Made by a program: the position numbers and the translations under genes. From JBBDNV01 sp040877415 (GTDB lineage: Bacteria > Planctomycetota > Planctomycetia > Pirellulales > PALSA-1355): 64,000 bases of DNA. The stretch spans positions 1-64,000 of the forward strand of contig JBBDNV010000102.1 in NCBI GenBank assembly GCA_040877415.1. The letters run 5' to 3'. The notes under the pieces were generated by a model, which saw nothing but the letters and a program-made list of their open reading frames with translations, searched no databases and was not told where the DNA came from. Positions 1 through 9,100 of this stretch are shown piece by piece. Positions within the stretch are counted from its first letter, which is position 1. Each line of letters starts with the position of its first letter.

Positions 1-438
1 CCAGAACTTTTGCGGCCAAGGTGAAGCTCTGCGACTCGGCGGCGGCGACAAACGACTGCAGGTGGTACAACTCCATGAACGACCTCGCGGCGGTTGACCA
101 ACCGAGGCAACTACGCCGGGGTTCGAAAGACCTCGGAACACCGACGCGCACGATGGGAGGCGATTCACCAAATGAATTATACGGCGACGATCCCCGCGGA
201 AAGTGCGCCGCCCGCGGCGACCTGGATTGCGTTCAACCACCACCGCAAGAACCCGTTCGATTTCGCGGCCGCTATCGCGCTGCTCGGGCGCGCGGTTGAC
301 AGGTCGGGTCAGCGTCTACGAAAAAAGTCGACGTCGTCCATCTCGCGCTTACGAGAGCGCGAGACTTGCCCACCGCCAAAGTCAAAACGATGAGCAAATT
401 CGACAGCATTTCGACGACGGCAACCCCGCGCCGGTTAA
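1..438. other. Left-edge region without a recognisable gene
   Basis: Short open frames overlap here in several registers, but none has a convincing ribosome-binding site or a protein sequence I recognise. The stretch lies downstream of the minus-strand cytochrome lipoprotein gene. I saw no hairpin followed by a T tract that would make a clear terminator. Confidence 0.4.
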
Positions 439-2157
439 TCACGGACTCCCTGATTGCGCCGCTGGTGTCTTGTTGTCGAGACGGTTGAGTTCAACGAGAT
501 AACGCACCAGATCAAGAAACTCGTTGCGATTGAGCGACGCGACCTGGTTGGCGGGCATTAGCGAACCGCCTTCGGATCGTCCTGCAATCTCGGCCTTGGC
601 GATGCGTGTGTCGCCACGGACCGGATCGCGCAGCACGACATCGTGACCGTCATCGAGGACCTGAATGCCGGTAACGACCAATCCGCCTTCGGTCTGCAAT
701 GTGACGGCACGAAACTCCTCCTTAATGATCCGGTCGGGAAGAAGTATTGATTCCAAAATGTGTTCGGCCTTGACTTGCGTGCCGAGCATTGCCAGGTCAG
801 GGCCAATATTGGCGCCTTTGCCGGCTATGGAGTGGCACTTTGTGCAGTTGAGTTCCTGACGCTGAAATACCGCTTCGCCGCGCCTGGCATCGCCCTGCGT
901 GAGGGCCTGTTCTGCCAACATCGAAAGTTTTTCCGGCTTGAGGTCGGTCACGATGCCAATCAGCCCGGTCTGACCGAGCGCGCGCTCGACGGGCGACATC
1001 GACTCAATCCACTCGCTCAGTAGCGCCGCGCCCTCTTGGTCAACTTGCGTCCGGCCGAATTCGGGCATCATGATGCCCCCTTCCACGGAACGGACGCGAT
1101 ACAACATGATGGACTCCTTCGGCTGACCCGGGAGGATGTCGAAGTACAGTCCGCCGCTGCCGCGACCGGCCGCGACTGGCGTTTTTAGTACGCCGAACAC
1201 GGTCGGCTGCTCAACCTCGGCGGCCAACTGCAAGCCGGAATTGGCGGCCGTTCCGCGTGGATTGTGGCAGTGGGCGCAATTCGCATCGAGCCACGCGCGT
1301 GCCCGCTGCTCGACCGTTCCGGTCGCTGGATCGTTCCAACGGGAAAGTCGCGGCAAATCGTCGCCTGGCGGGAGTCCGCGCAGCAAGCCTTGGCGCTGCC
1401 AAGCGGCCAATTGGCCCTCGCCGGAGGTCGCGGCAGAAGGCGGGTAGTTCAACTGCCGCACCCCGGCGGCAATGGGCGTCACAATGTCGCCGATGCGATG
1501 GCAACGCTTGCAGTCATTGAAGTTCGGGACGATGTGTGCCTGCTGCCGGACGGCGCCGTCGGCCGAACGGCGGCGCACCGAAATTCGCGCGCCTAGCAGC
1601 TCCAGACGAGCGTCGGACTGCTCGTCGTTCCACACATAGGGGAGCCCGATCCATTTGTCTTCGCGGCGCAAGAGGACGCGCGTCTCGACGATCCGACGCG
1701 CGCCATCACGGTCGGCGTCGGCGTAGCTTAGCGTTTGAGCCAGAACGGTGCCGACGGGGAACTCGAAAAGGCCGTCCGTCATGTAATGGATCGAGGCGCC
1801 TGGCGGCAACTTCATCACAAAGTGGCTCTGGGCGTAATCGCAAAACGACGGCGAGTTAATTTCGTAGGCAGTGACATAACGGGCCGGAATGAGCCGCGCT
1901 ATTGGCCCCTCGAATAACTGCAACGACGCGAGCGAATCCGGCAGCGCGTCATCGTTATCGGCCGTCGTCCCGTAAGAACACCCCCCGACCGCCAACACAA
2001 CCCAAATCACCCACGCCACGATCGACGCAACTCTACAAGACCACGGCGACGTTGTCCTCTGGCGAACACTCGGCAGATGCGCGCTCTGTTGCGCGATGGA
2101 GGACAGTGGATTCAATGCATCAGCAATCCGACATTCTTCAGCAGTATCGCCACGCAT
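439..2157 (-). CDS. Multihaem c-type cytochrome lipoprotein
   Basis: A secreted haem protein, probably an electron-transfer partner of the molybdoenzyme encoded upstream in the same operon. Three CxxCH sites are visible: CKRCH (about residue 217), CAHCH (about 295) and CTKCH (about 438). The last sits in a planctomycete-type C-terminal haem domain with the usual GPDLAMLG methionine-side segment. A hydrophobic stretch ending LAVGGC at Cys60 looks like a lipobox. The 40 residues before it are unusual for a signal peptide, so the true start may lie later. The middle part resembles the module just after the sugar-dehydrogenase domain in the 19425-22433 gene, so the two are partial paralogues. Last gene of the operon, 48 nt after the MOSC gene. 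Function beyond haem binding is inferred. Confidence 0.8.
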   Translation of the reverse strand: MRGDTAEECRIADALNPLSSIAQQSAHLPSVRQRTTSPWSCRVASIVAWVIWVVLAVGGCSYGTTADNDDALPDSLASLQLFEGPIARLIPARYVTAYEINSPSFCDYAQSHFVMKLPPGASIHYMTDGLFEFPVGTVLAQTLSYADADRDGARRIVETRVLLRREDKWIGLPYVWNDEQSDARLELLGARISVRRRSADGAVRQQAHIVPNFNDCKRCHRIGDIVTPIAAGVRQLNYPPSAATSGEGQLAAWQRQGLLRGLPPGDDLPRLSRWNDPATGTVEQRARAWLDANCAHCHNPRGTAANSGLQLAAEVEQPTVFGVLKTPVAAGRGSGGLYFDILPGQPKESIMLYRVRSVEGGIMMPEFGRTQVDQEGAALLSEWIESMSPVERALGQTGLIGIVTDLKPEKLSMLAEQALTQGDARRGEAVFQRQELNCTKCHSIAGKGANIGPDLAMLGTQVKAEHILESILLPDRIIKEEFRAVTLQTEGGLVVTGIQVLDDGHDVVLRDPVRGDTRIAKAEIAGRSEGGSLMPANQVASLNRNEFLDLVRYLVELNRLDNKTPAAQSGSP

Positions 2158-2205
2158 AGGTCCATATCAGGTGGTTTTCACCGAAAGCCGATCGTAGATG
2201 CGCCA

Positions 2206-2718
2206 TCAAGCCTGCTGGGCCACCCGCGGTTGGTCCTCGGAAACGATGACGATCTCCATGCTCGGTCTGATCATGCCTCCTTCCACTACGGATGCCATGT
2301 ACCCGCAACGGCCGACGATGACGTCCTTCAGGCAAGGGTTGATGGCGTCCAACACGTAGCAGGGTTTTCGCGGCTCCTCGAGCCGCAGGAGCACATCGCC
2401 GATTTCAAGAAGCGTTCCGGGCGGCAACCTTTGCACGTGCAGGCCCGCCACCGTCAGGTTTTCGCCGATCGCGCCCGGGTAGAGCGGAAAGCCCTCTTTC
2501 TGTAATTGCGTGAGGACTTCGAAGTCAAAGAGACTGACGGCCCGCTGGGGGCGATTGTGTTTCGCGTGCGCATGGCCATCGCCCTCTAAGCCGTCGGCCG
2601 TCACTTGGACGGCGCTAAGGGTCTGCTTGGGAATGCTCCCGCGCGAGACACAGACGGCAACAAGTCTGCCCGTTGCTGCCTCTACCGTGCGCAAGTTCTC
2701 TGAAGCTGCTTGTATCAT
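2206..2718 (-). CDS. MOSC domain-containing protein
   Basis: A 170-residue single-domain protein of the MOSC family (molybdenum cofactor sulfurase C-terminal), which handles or senses Mo-cofactor or sulfur ligands. Visible family features are the GLEGDGHAHAKHNRPQRAVSL segment, the GAIGENLTVAGL block, and the conserved cysteine in RKPCYVLD. Its start codon overlaps the stop of the upstream cupredoxin-like gene as ATGA (2715-2718), which implies translational coupling. Because it sits in the operon of a Mo-bis-MGD oxidoreductase, a role in maturing or maintaining that cofactor is a reasonable inference. Stand-alone MOSC proteins such as YiiM also reduce N-hydroxylated compounds, so a detoxification role is an alternative. 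Confidence 0.85.
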   Translation of the reverse strand: MIQAASENLRTVEAATGRLVAVCVSRGSIPKQTLSAVQVTADGLEGDGHAHAKHNRPQRAVSLFDFEVLTQLQKEGFPLYPGAIGENLTVAGLHVQRLPPGTLLEIGDVLLRLEEPRKPCYVLDAINPCLKDVIVGRCGYMASVVEGGMIRPSMEIVIVSEDQPRVAQQA

Positions 2719-3509
2719 TTGAAGGCCCTCGGACTCACCGTGATGGTTCCGAGATCCTTGGTCTCTCCGGCTTTCAACTTGAGCTTAAACCGGCCCTTGG
2801 CCCAATCCTTCTTGGGCTCGAAGGCTCCTTGGGCTCCGGAAGCCCGTTCATGCCAGGCCTGGAACTCAATTTCCTCTCCGGCCGGGAGATTCGCGATCTG
2901 GAAACTGCCGTCTGCCCGCGAAACGGCCACGTAGGAATCGTTGCGCGGCAGGATATAGGCCTTCATCCAGGGATGGATGTTGCAATTGACCGGAACCGGA
3001 ACAACTTGTTGGCGACTGAATTTGTGTTTGACTTGCTCACCCGGCGGCAACAGGGGGTTGATGTTCACGTCCGCCTGGGTCGTGATGTTGGTGTTGTGGC
3101 CGATCGGATCGCTGTTCTTGATCAGAACGGTCTGGCCGACGCGCACCGGCAGCACGTGCGACAAGAACACACACTCCTTCTGGTCGAACACAGCGTCGTC
3201 TTTGGCCGCCTTTTGTTGTGAGTCATGCACGCGAGACGTTTTGCGCGCGAAGACGAGCACGTTCGCGATTCCTTTCGAGGCGGAATCGACCAGCAGCGAC
3301 TCGTCGGGAACCTTGTGCTTGGCGCAGGTCTCGGAATCCTTTCCGGACGTTTCCAGAAATTTCGCTGCCGGCGGGGCCCCGTCGTAAACAAATTTCCCTT
3401 TCAGAGTGGCCCACCCGTCTTCCGCCCGAAGCGCACTCGGGAAAAAGACACCGCAACTTGTGACGCCAACGACCAGGTATCTCGCGCACGTGTTCATGAC
3501 ATTCTCCAT
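2715..3509 (-). CDS. Secreted cupredoxin-like / carboxypeptidase-regulatory-like protein
   Basis: A periplasmic beta-sandwich protein of the kind often called methylamine-utilisation or plastocyanin-like. The N-terminus after the chosen Met has a basic n-region, a hydrophobic core and a cleavage-like site before AEDGW. The frame is open back to 3590, but that would overlap the chaperone gene, and a GGAG site precedes the Met at 3497. The true start is therefore 3509 or 3497. In the middle, NSDPIGHNTNI and NCNIHPWMKAYI supply the His/Cys/His/Met pattern of a type I copper site. The C-terminal part (FQIANLPAGEEIEFQAWHE) is a regulatory-like Ig fold. Position in the operon suggests an electron carrier for the Mo enzyme; this is inference. 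Confidence 0.75.
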   Translation of the reverse strand: MENVMNTCARYLVVGVTSCGVFFPSALRAEDGWATLKGKFVYDGAPPAAKFLETSGKDSETCAKHKVPDESLLVDSASKGIANVLVFARKTSRVHDSQQKAAKDDAVFDQKECVFLSHVLPVRVGQTVLIKNSDPIGHNTNITTQADVNINPLLPPGEQVKHKFSRQQVVPVPVNCNIHPWMKAYILPRNDSYVAVSRADGSFQIANLPAGEEIEFQAWHERASGAQGAFEPKKDWAKGRFKLKLKAGETKDLGTITVSPRAFK

Positions 3510-3558
3510 CGAGTCTTTCTCGGTAATGCTCTGAATCGCAAATTTGGGTCGCAACGGA

Positions 3559-4359
3559 CTAGCGTAGCGAGCAGCCCTCACACTCATCATGACGTTCGTC
3601 CGACGCGGGTTGCAGGATCGGCAGGGGCGGGGCGGCTACATCGAGCGCGGCACGCTCCAAAGGCAAAAACGCGGCCAGCACGCGCGCCGCCTCGCAGTAC
3701 AGGCCGCTCGTCGCCTTGCGGCGCACGGCCAAGGCAAAAGTCGGTGCCCACCAGCTCACGTGGTCGCGGAAAAACGCGGCTCGAGCCTCGCCACACACTT
3801 GGGCATGTTCCCGATCAAGAGGCGTCCCGAGCGCCGACGACAGCCGCATTTTCATGAGCAGGAAGGCCTCGAACTCGAGCTCCAAGGGCAAATAATCAGG
3901 CCGTTCCCGCAAGTCGGTTGCCACTTGGAGTCCGAAGGCCCGATAGAATCCCGAAATATCCGCCATCTGCTGTGAGCGATAAAACGTGTCATCGTTGGGG
4001 CAGTATTCCGTTTCGTACGGCGGGCACTCGCGGCAGGTGACCAATCCAAACACGCGCACGTACTCGTCGATGATCTCGCCATCCGGCCGCACAAGCTCGG
4101 TTAGCATCGGCTTCACGTCCAAGTCCTCAGCCGGCAGCTCACCGATCCCGAGCGGAATGCGCAGCTCGCCTAATTCGTTGCGTAACAACTCGGCCGCGCA
4201 GCGCACGGCCTCGAGATTCGCCGGATCGATGGAGAACCACGAATGGCGACCGCGAGGGTCGCTCAATACGGCTGCCAGGAACCGGTAGATGCTCTCCCGC
4301 GCAAGATCCAATGCAGCTTTCTGGTTTGAATCGCATGGGGAAATCTGTGCGAGGCTCAT
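3559..4359 (-). CDS. TorD/DmsD-family molybdoenzyme maturation chaperone
   Basis: A cytoplasmic all-helical chaperone that in this family binds the Tat leader of its partner and helps insert the Mo cofactor before export. The CPPYETEYCPNDDTFYRSQQ segment, followed by ISGFYRAFGLQ, is the recognisable core, and the length (266 aa) is slightly above the usual 200-230. An AAGGAG ribosome-binding site sits 8 nt before the ATG. It lies between the Fe-S subunit gene and the cupredoxin gene, 52 nt after the former. Its obvious client is the catalytic subunit encoded at 6130-9597, which has a twin-arginine leader. Confidence 0.88.
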   Translation of the reverse strand: MSLAQISPCDSNQKAALDLARESIYRFLAAVLSDPRGRHSWFSIDPANLEAVRCAAELLRNELGELRIPLGIGELPAEDLDVKPMLTELVRPDGEIIDEYVRVFGLVTCRECPPYETEYCPNDDTFYRSQQMADISGFYRAFGLQVATDLRERPDYLPLELEFEAFLLMKMRLSSALGTPLDREHAQVCGEARAAFFRDHVSWWAPTFALAVRRKATSGLYCEAARVLAAFLPLERAALDVAAPPLPILQPASDERHDECEGCSLR

Positions 4360-4411
4360 GATGCGGCTCCTTGAACCGGGGTTACCAGAAGTCGGCCGCC
4401 CCGTTTTCTTG

Positions 4412-5701
4412 TCAGATGGAATTGGCGTGTTTTTCCGGCCGTTCTTTCACCGGCTCGTCGATCGTAACGCGGACCACTTCTTTGTCGAACTTGTTGAAGC
4501 CGATTACCGTGTCGTTGAACAGCTCTTGCACCTTTTCCTCTCCCGACGGCATGCGCACCGGAATCTCGGCGACCTTCGGGCCTTTCTCAATCTTGAAGCG
4601 ATAGAGAATCTGGCGCTGGGCACGAAACAATTGCAGTACGGCGAGCAATTCCCGGTCCGGGCAGACATATTGCTCGATGGCCTCACCGACGCCGGGCCCG
4701 AACATCTGCACGAGATATGGCCGCGGAACCCAGCGGGGCGGAATGTAGTAGCCGTTGGGCTCGGTGCCGAACTGCGGATACAAGGGCAATGCCACTTTGC
4801 GTTCGCGAATGAGGAAGTACAGGGGGTTCGTCGGGTTATTCACCCACTTGCCATCGTCGCCGATCTCGACCAGCCCCTGCAGCCGAATCTTCCCCACGCA
4901 AACCGACATGCAACGCGTTTCCACCGGGGCGCCGTCGGGACACAGTTCGGGGTCGCTGCCCTCGATGCGCGGGTAGCAGCCGACGCATTTTTCGCTGGTG
5001 TGCGTGTTGCCGCGGTACATGACCTTCTTGTACGGACAGCCCTCGACGCACTTGCGATATCCGAGGCATCGCGTCTGATCGATCAGCACGATGCCGTCCT
5101 CGGGGCGCTTGTAAATTGCCTGCCGGGGACACGCACCCAGGCAGCCGGGATACGTACAGTGGTTGCAGAGGCGCGCCAGGTAAAAGAACCACACACGATG
5201 CTCGGGCAGTTGCGCTGACCCGTCGAACTGGCCTGCCTTCCATTTGCCGCCGGTCGCCGAGTCCTCGTGTACGTTCGGCGCCGCCCACTCCGCGTCTGTC
5301 GGAAGGTATCCGAGCACGGTCTGTGGGCCTTCGGGTCCAATGCGTGTTTCGGCGGCCTCGAAGATTGTCTTGCCTTGGAAGGTGCCGTAAGGCTGCTTGA
5401 GGGGATCCTTCTCGGCGACGTTCCAGACCTGAGCGTTGGGGTTTGCCTCCTCGAGCATGGCCAGCAGCTTGGCGTCCCAATGCCTGGGATAGCCGCCGTA
5501 GGGTTTGGTCTCCACGTTGTTCCACCACATCGCTTCCTGGCCGCGCGAAAAGGTCCACGTGCTCTTGCAGGCCATGGTGCACGTCTGGCAGGCAATGCAG
5601 CGATTGATGTTGAACACAAATGCGAACTGCCAGCGAGGATGACGTTCCTCGTAGGGGTAGAGCATGTCGCGACCAAGCTGCCAGTTATACACTTGGGTCA
5701 T
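4412..5701 (-). CDS. NXR/Nar-type iron-sulfur (beta) subunit
   Basis: Electron-transfer subunit of a type II DMSO-reductase-family enzyme, most like the NxrB subunits of nitrite oxidoreductase and the beta subunits of ethylbenzene dehydrogenase and nitrate reductase. Four cysteine groups are visible: C35-C38-C41-C45, C179-C182-C187-C191, C212-(Y215)-C218-C222, and C239-C242-C254-C264-C268. In the third group a Tyr stands where a fourth Cys would be, the arrangement that gives a [3Fe-4S] cluster in this family. There is no own signal peptide, so it is probably co-exported with the Tat-bearing alpha subunit. An AAAGGAA site precedes the ATG. 429 aa fits the NxrB length. The exact substrate of the complex cannot be decided from this subunit. 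Confidence 0.9.
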   Translation of the reverse strand: MTQVYNWQLGRDMLYPYEERHPRWQFAFVFNINRCIACQTCTMACKSTWTFSRGQEAMWWNNVETKPYGGYPRHWDAKLLAMLEEANPNAQVWNVAEKDPLKQPYGTFQGKTIFEAAETRIGPEGPQTVLGYLPTDAEWAAPNVHEDSATGGKWKAGQFDGSAQLPEHRVWFFYLARLCNHCTYPGCLGACPRQAIYKRPEDGIVLIDQTRCLGYRKCVEGCPYKKVMYRGNTHTSEKCVGCYPRIEGSDPELCPDGAPVETRCMSVCVGKIRLQGLVEIGDDGKWVNNPTNPLYFLIRERKVALPLYPQFGTEPNGYYIPPRWVPRPYLVQMFGPGVGEAIEQYVCPDRELLAVLQLFRAQRQILYRFKIEKGPKVAEIPVRMPSGEEKVQELFNDTVIGFNKFDKEVVRVTIDEPVKERPEKHANSI

Positions 5702-5760
5702 GGCCTGATTCCTTTAGCGAGCTTCCCAAACAACTCCACGCAACGAACGGCTGCCTGTCT

Positions 5761-6126
5761 CTACGGACCATTTGCCCCTAGCGGCGTGATCTGAACCACG
5801 TCCGGCTCCTGCTCAGGCTCGACAATCTGTTCGCGAAACTTCAATACGCCCCACCGCGAAACAAGTGATTCGACTTGCCGGCGGATTTCCTCCTCGCCGA
5901 AAAACGCCCGCAGTTCGCACAGCAGCGGATAGCCGGGGTTGCTGAACAGGCCCAGCAACTGCTGCGCGTCCCAGCCCATCCAGGCAAACTCCTGGAGGAT
6001 GCACTCCAGCATTTGAGCCGGATCGCCGGCCACGGTCTGCGGCACAAGCTCCAGGGGGTCTTCGGGCTCGGCATCACGCGAGAGCGGATGCACCTTCGAG
6101 ACCCAGCGGTCATCATTGGGGTTCAT
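5761..6126 (-). CDS. Small protein between alpha and beta subunit genes, unknown function
   Basis: A 121-residue acidic soluble protein that I do not recognise. It starts 3 nt after the stop of the catalytic-subunit gene and ends 59 nt before the beta-subunit gene, so it is almost certainly co-translated with them. It is rich in Glu and Trp, has a helical look in the central part (MLECILQEFAWMGWDAQQLL), and has no signal peptide, membrane segment or metal motif. A private assembly factor or small accessory subunit for the molybdoenzyme is the simplest guess, based only on position. Confidence 0.7.
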   Translation of the reverse strand: MNPNDDRWVSKVHPLSRDAEPEDPLELVPQTVAGDPAQMLECILQEFAWMGWDAQQLLGLFSNPGYPLLCELRAFFGEEEIRRQVESLVSRWGVLKFREQIVEPEQEPDVVQITPLGANGP

Positions 6127-6129
6127 AGG

Positions 6130-9100
6130 TTAGCCCTGTCCTTCGATGCGGATATAGTTTCCTTGGAGATAAAGTTCCTTCGCCGGCGATTCGCTTTGCG
6201 GACCGAACGCCGCGGTGGCGCCGTCCCAAGGTCCCTTGCCTCCGCGCCCACCGTCTTCAGCCTTGACGATCCGCACGAGGGTTTCCTTCGGCACGGTGTT
6301 GACCGCGTGGTTGTCGGCCTCGCCGCCGAACATGAAACCCATCTTGAGCTTGGCCTTGTGAAACAAGGTGTCGGTCTGGTGCATCGGCATCAGCCAGTTC
6401 CGCGTGCACGATTGCTGAGAGCCGTAGCGTAGATTGGCCTGGTAGCCGGTGTCTTCGGAGCGAGCGCGGCCATCGGGGCGCGTCTCGTGGGCCCGCACCG
6501 TCTTCTCGGTCGCAATATATGGCGCGTGCTTCGTCATCAGCACGCCGCGCGGGTAGCTCGTGTTGTACGTGACGCGCACCATGAACCTGGCCACTTTGGC
6601 TCGTTCGGGATCGTTCTGCCATCCGCGAAACGGCCGGTCTGCCGCATTCGAGTCGACATACGCATAATCGCCTTCATTCAGGCCGAGTTCCTTGGCATCG
6701 TCCGGGTTGATGTGCAACTGATGATCGCCGAAGAACGGCAGCCGCTTGTCGCGCCGGTGCGGATCGCCATAGTTCGAGTCCCAGATGTTATGCCAATCGA
6801 CGTTCGACCAGGAGCTGTGAACGCGATGGCGCGACTTGGGCGTCAGCAGGTAAAAGCGGTAGCCCTGCGCCCATAGCGGGTTTTGCGTTTTCTGAACCTC
6901 GCTCCACGGCAGTTTGACGTTGCGAATGGTTCGTTCGTCCCAGTGCATCGCCTCCAGTGACAGGCCGAAATCATCGGGGCGGACTAATGGATTTGAGCTC
7001 ACGATCACGTTCGGCAGATAGGGCGTGGCCTCGGGACCCTCACGGTGAACGATGAAGTTTTCGCCGTGCTGGATCGCCTCGGGTATGTCGCAATAGGCGT
7101 TCAGTCGACCGGTGTCGGTCCAAAAGGGCATGTTGTCGTGCACGTTTTCGTAGAAGGGGATCCGCGGATACGTGCGGAACAGCATCAGGGCCACGCCCGG
7201 CTCGCCGTACTTTCCGGCCAGGATGTCGTCTATCTTGTAGCCACGGGTGGTCGTCGAGCTATCGAGCAGCCTCTGCATGTAAACCTTCACGCCTGCCGCC
7301 TTGTCCTGGAGGATGAACCGCCAATAGTCGGCAAATCGCCGGTCGCCCGTTTCTTTTGTCAGCGCTTCGGCAGTTTCAGCCAGGATGTGCACGTCGTCGC
7401 GGCTGTCGTACAGCGAGGGGATGCCTCCCTTCCAGATCTGCAGGTAGGGATTGGAGCACGACGCCGTGATCTCGTAGGTTTGAAACTCCATCCAGGTATT
7501 GGCCGGAAAGACCAGGTCGGCGTATTCGCAAGAGGACGTCATCTCAACGTCCTGCGAGATGATGCAGTCGATCTTCGGATTGACCACGAACAGCATGTCG
7601 TAGGCGTGCTTGGCGTTATTGAACAGGTTCACGTTGGAGAACCACAGGAACTTGGTGGGCGTCGGCATGTGGGTCTCGCCGGTGAAGCACATGCGGCCAT
7701 ACTTGGGCGTATCGACGATGAGCGGCCGTTCGCCGTGGTTCCAGTAGGCGGGCTCTTCGTCCTTGGTCGTCTTGTTGACCTTGACCTGTTTGCCGTCCAA
7801 CTCGCGATCGAGATTCGGGTTGAAGGGGTCCTCCGCGATCCAGCCGAGGAAGCCCGGCCCCGACTCGGGCGAGCTTTGAAAGAGCGCCGACTTGTAATTG
7901 CCCGCCCAGGTAAAACAACCCGCGCCGGGTTTGCCGAGTTGACCGGTGAGCATGACCGGCAGGTATTGCGCGCGATTGGCCAGCGTGGCATGAAACCAGT
8001 GATTGATGCCCTCGCCCACGTGGATCGCCACCGGATGACCGGCGCGACTCGTGTCCCAGATATCCTTGGCTAGCCGCTCGATGAGCGTTTTGTCCGCCCC
8101 GGTAATTCGGGCAACGGTCTCCAAATCGTAATCGCGCAGGTGCACCTGGTACGCGTCCCAAATCGTCACGACCTCGACCTCGGCTCCATCGGCGAGTTTC
8201 ACCGTGCCGGAATACGACAGCGCCGGCGCAATGCCAGCCGCTTCCATTCGAGGCCCGAGCTGATCACGCGTCAGCGGCACGACCTTTCGCTGGCTCACAT
8301 CGTAGATGCAAAAGTCACCGATCTTCGCGTACTGCTCGTCGGTCAAGTGCTGCGATACGAAAGATGGTCCGTTCTTCGGCAGCCCGAGCTTGTAGTCGGG
8401 CAACAGATCCGATGCGCGCAGTCGCTGCAAATTGTCTTTGCGAATCAGCAGCGGGAAATCGGTGTACGCTCGCACGAACTTGTCGTCGTACCAATTGTTG
8501 TCGACCATCAGGCGAGTAACGCCCAGGAAGAGTGCCGTGTCGGTGCAACCCGGCCGCACCTGAATCCAGTAGTCGGCCTTGGTCGCCGGGGGCGAGTACT
8601 CGGGCGTGATGACCACAATCCGGCCGCCGCGCTCCATGATCTCGATGAACCAGTGGGAGTCGGGCATCTTGTTTTCGACCATGTTTTTTCCGCACTGGAT
8701 GTGCAGCTTGGTGTGCCGCATGTCGTTGAAATCGCAATCGGCAGCCTGCAAGCCGTGCACGAAGGGATGACCAGGCGCCTGGTCGCCGTGCCAGGTGTAG
8801 TTGGACCACAGCCGGCCGCCGAGCGATTCCTTCGGTTCGACCTTGCGGACGACGTTGTCGACCACCGCCAGCATGTTGCTCCAGCGATAGAGCCCATACT
8901 TTCCCATCACCCCCAACAGGCCCATGCCGCCGCGCAGCTTGAACGTGCGCGTGCCGGCGTTGTGACAGGCCTCAATCATTTCCGGCTCATAACCGTCGGC
9001 CTGCAGACGGGCCATGCCCGCTGCGCCGCTGTACGTTTTGGCAATCGCCATCACTGCTTTCGCGTGGTAGCGATAGATTTCGTCCCAGCTCGCTTTGACG

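Noticed and set aside
21..502. Three overlapping plus-strand frames at the left edge
   Set aside because: They overlap each other in different registers, lack ribosome-binding sites and show no recognisable protein.
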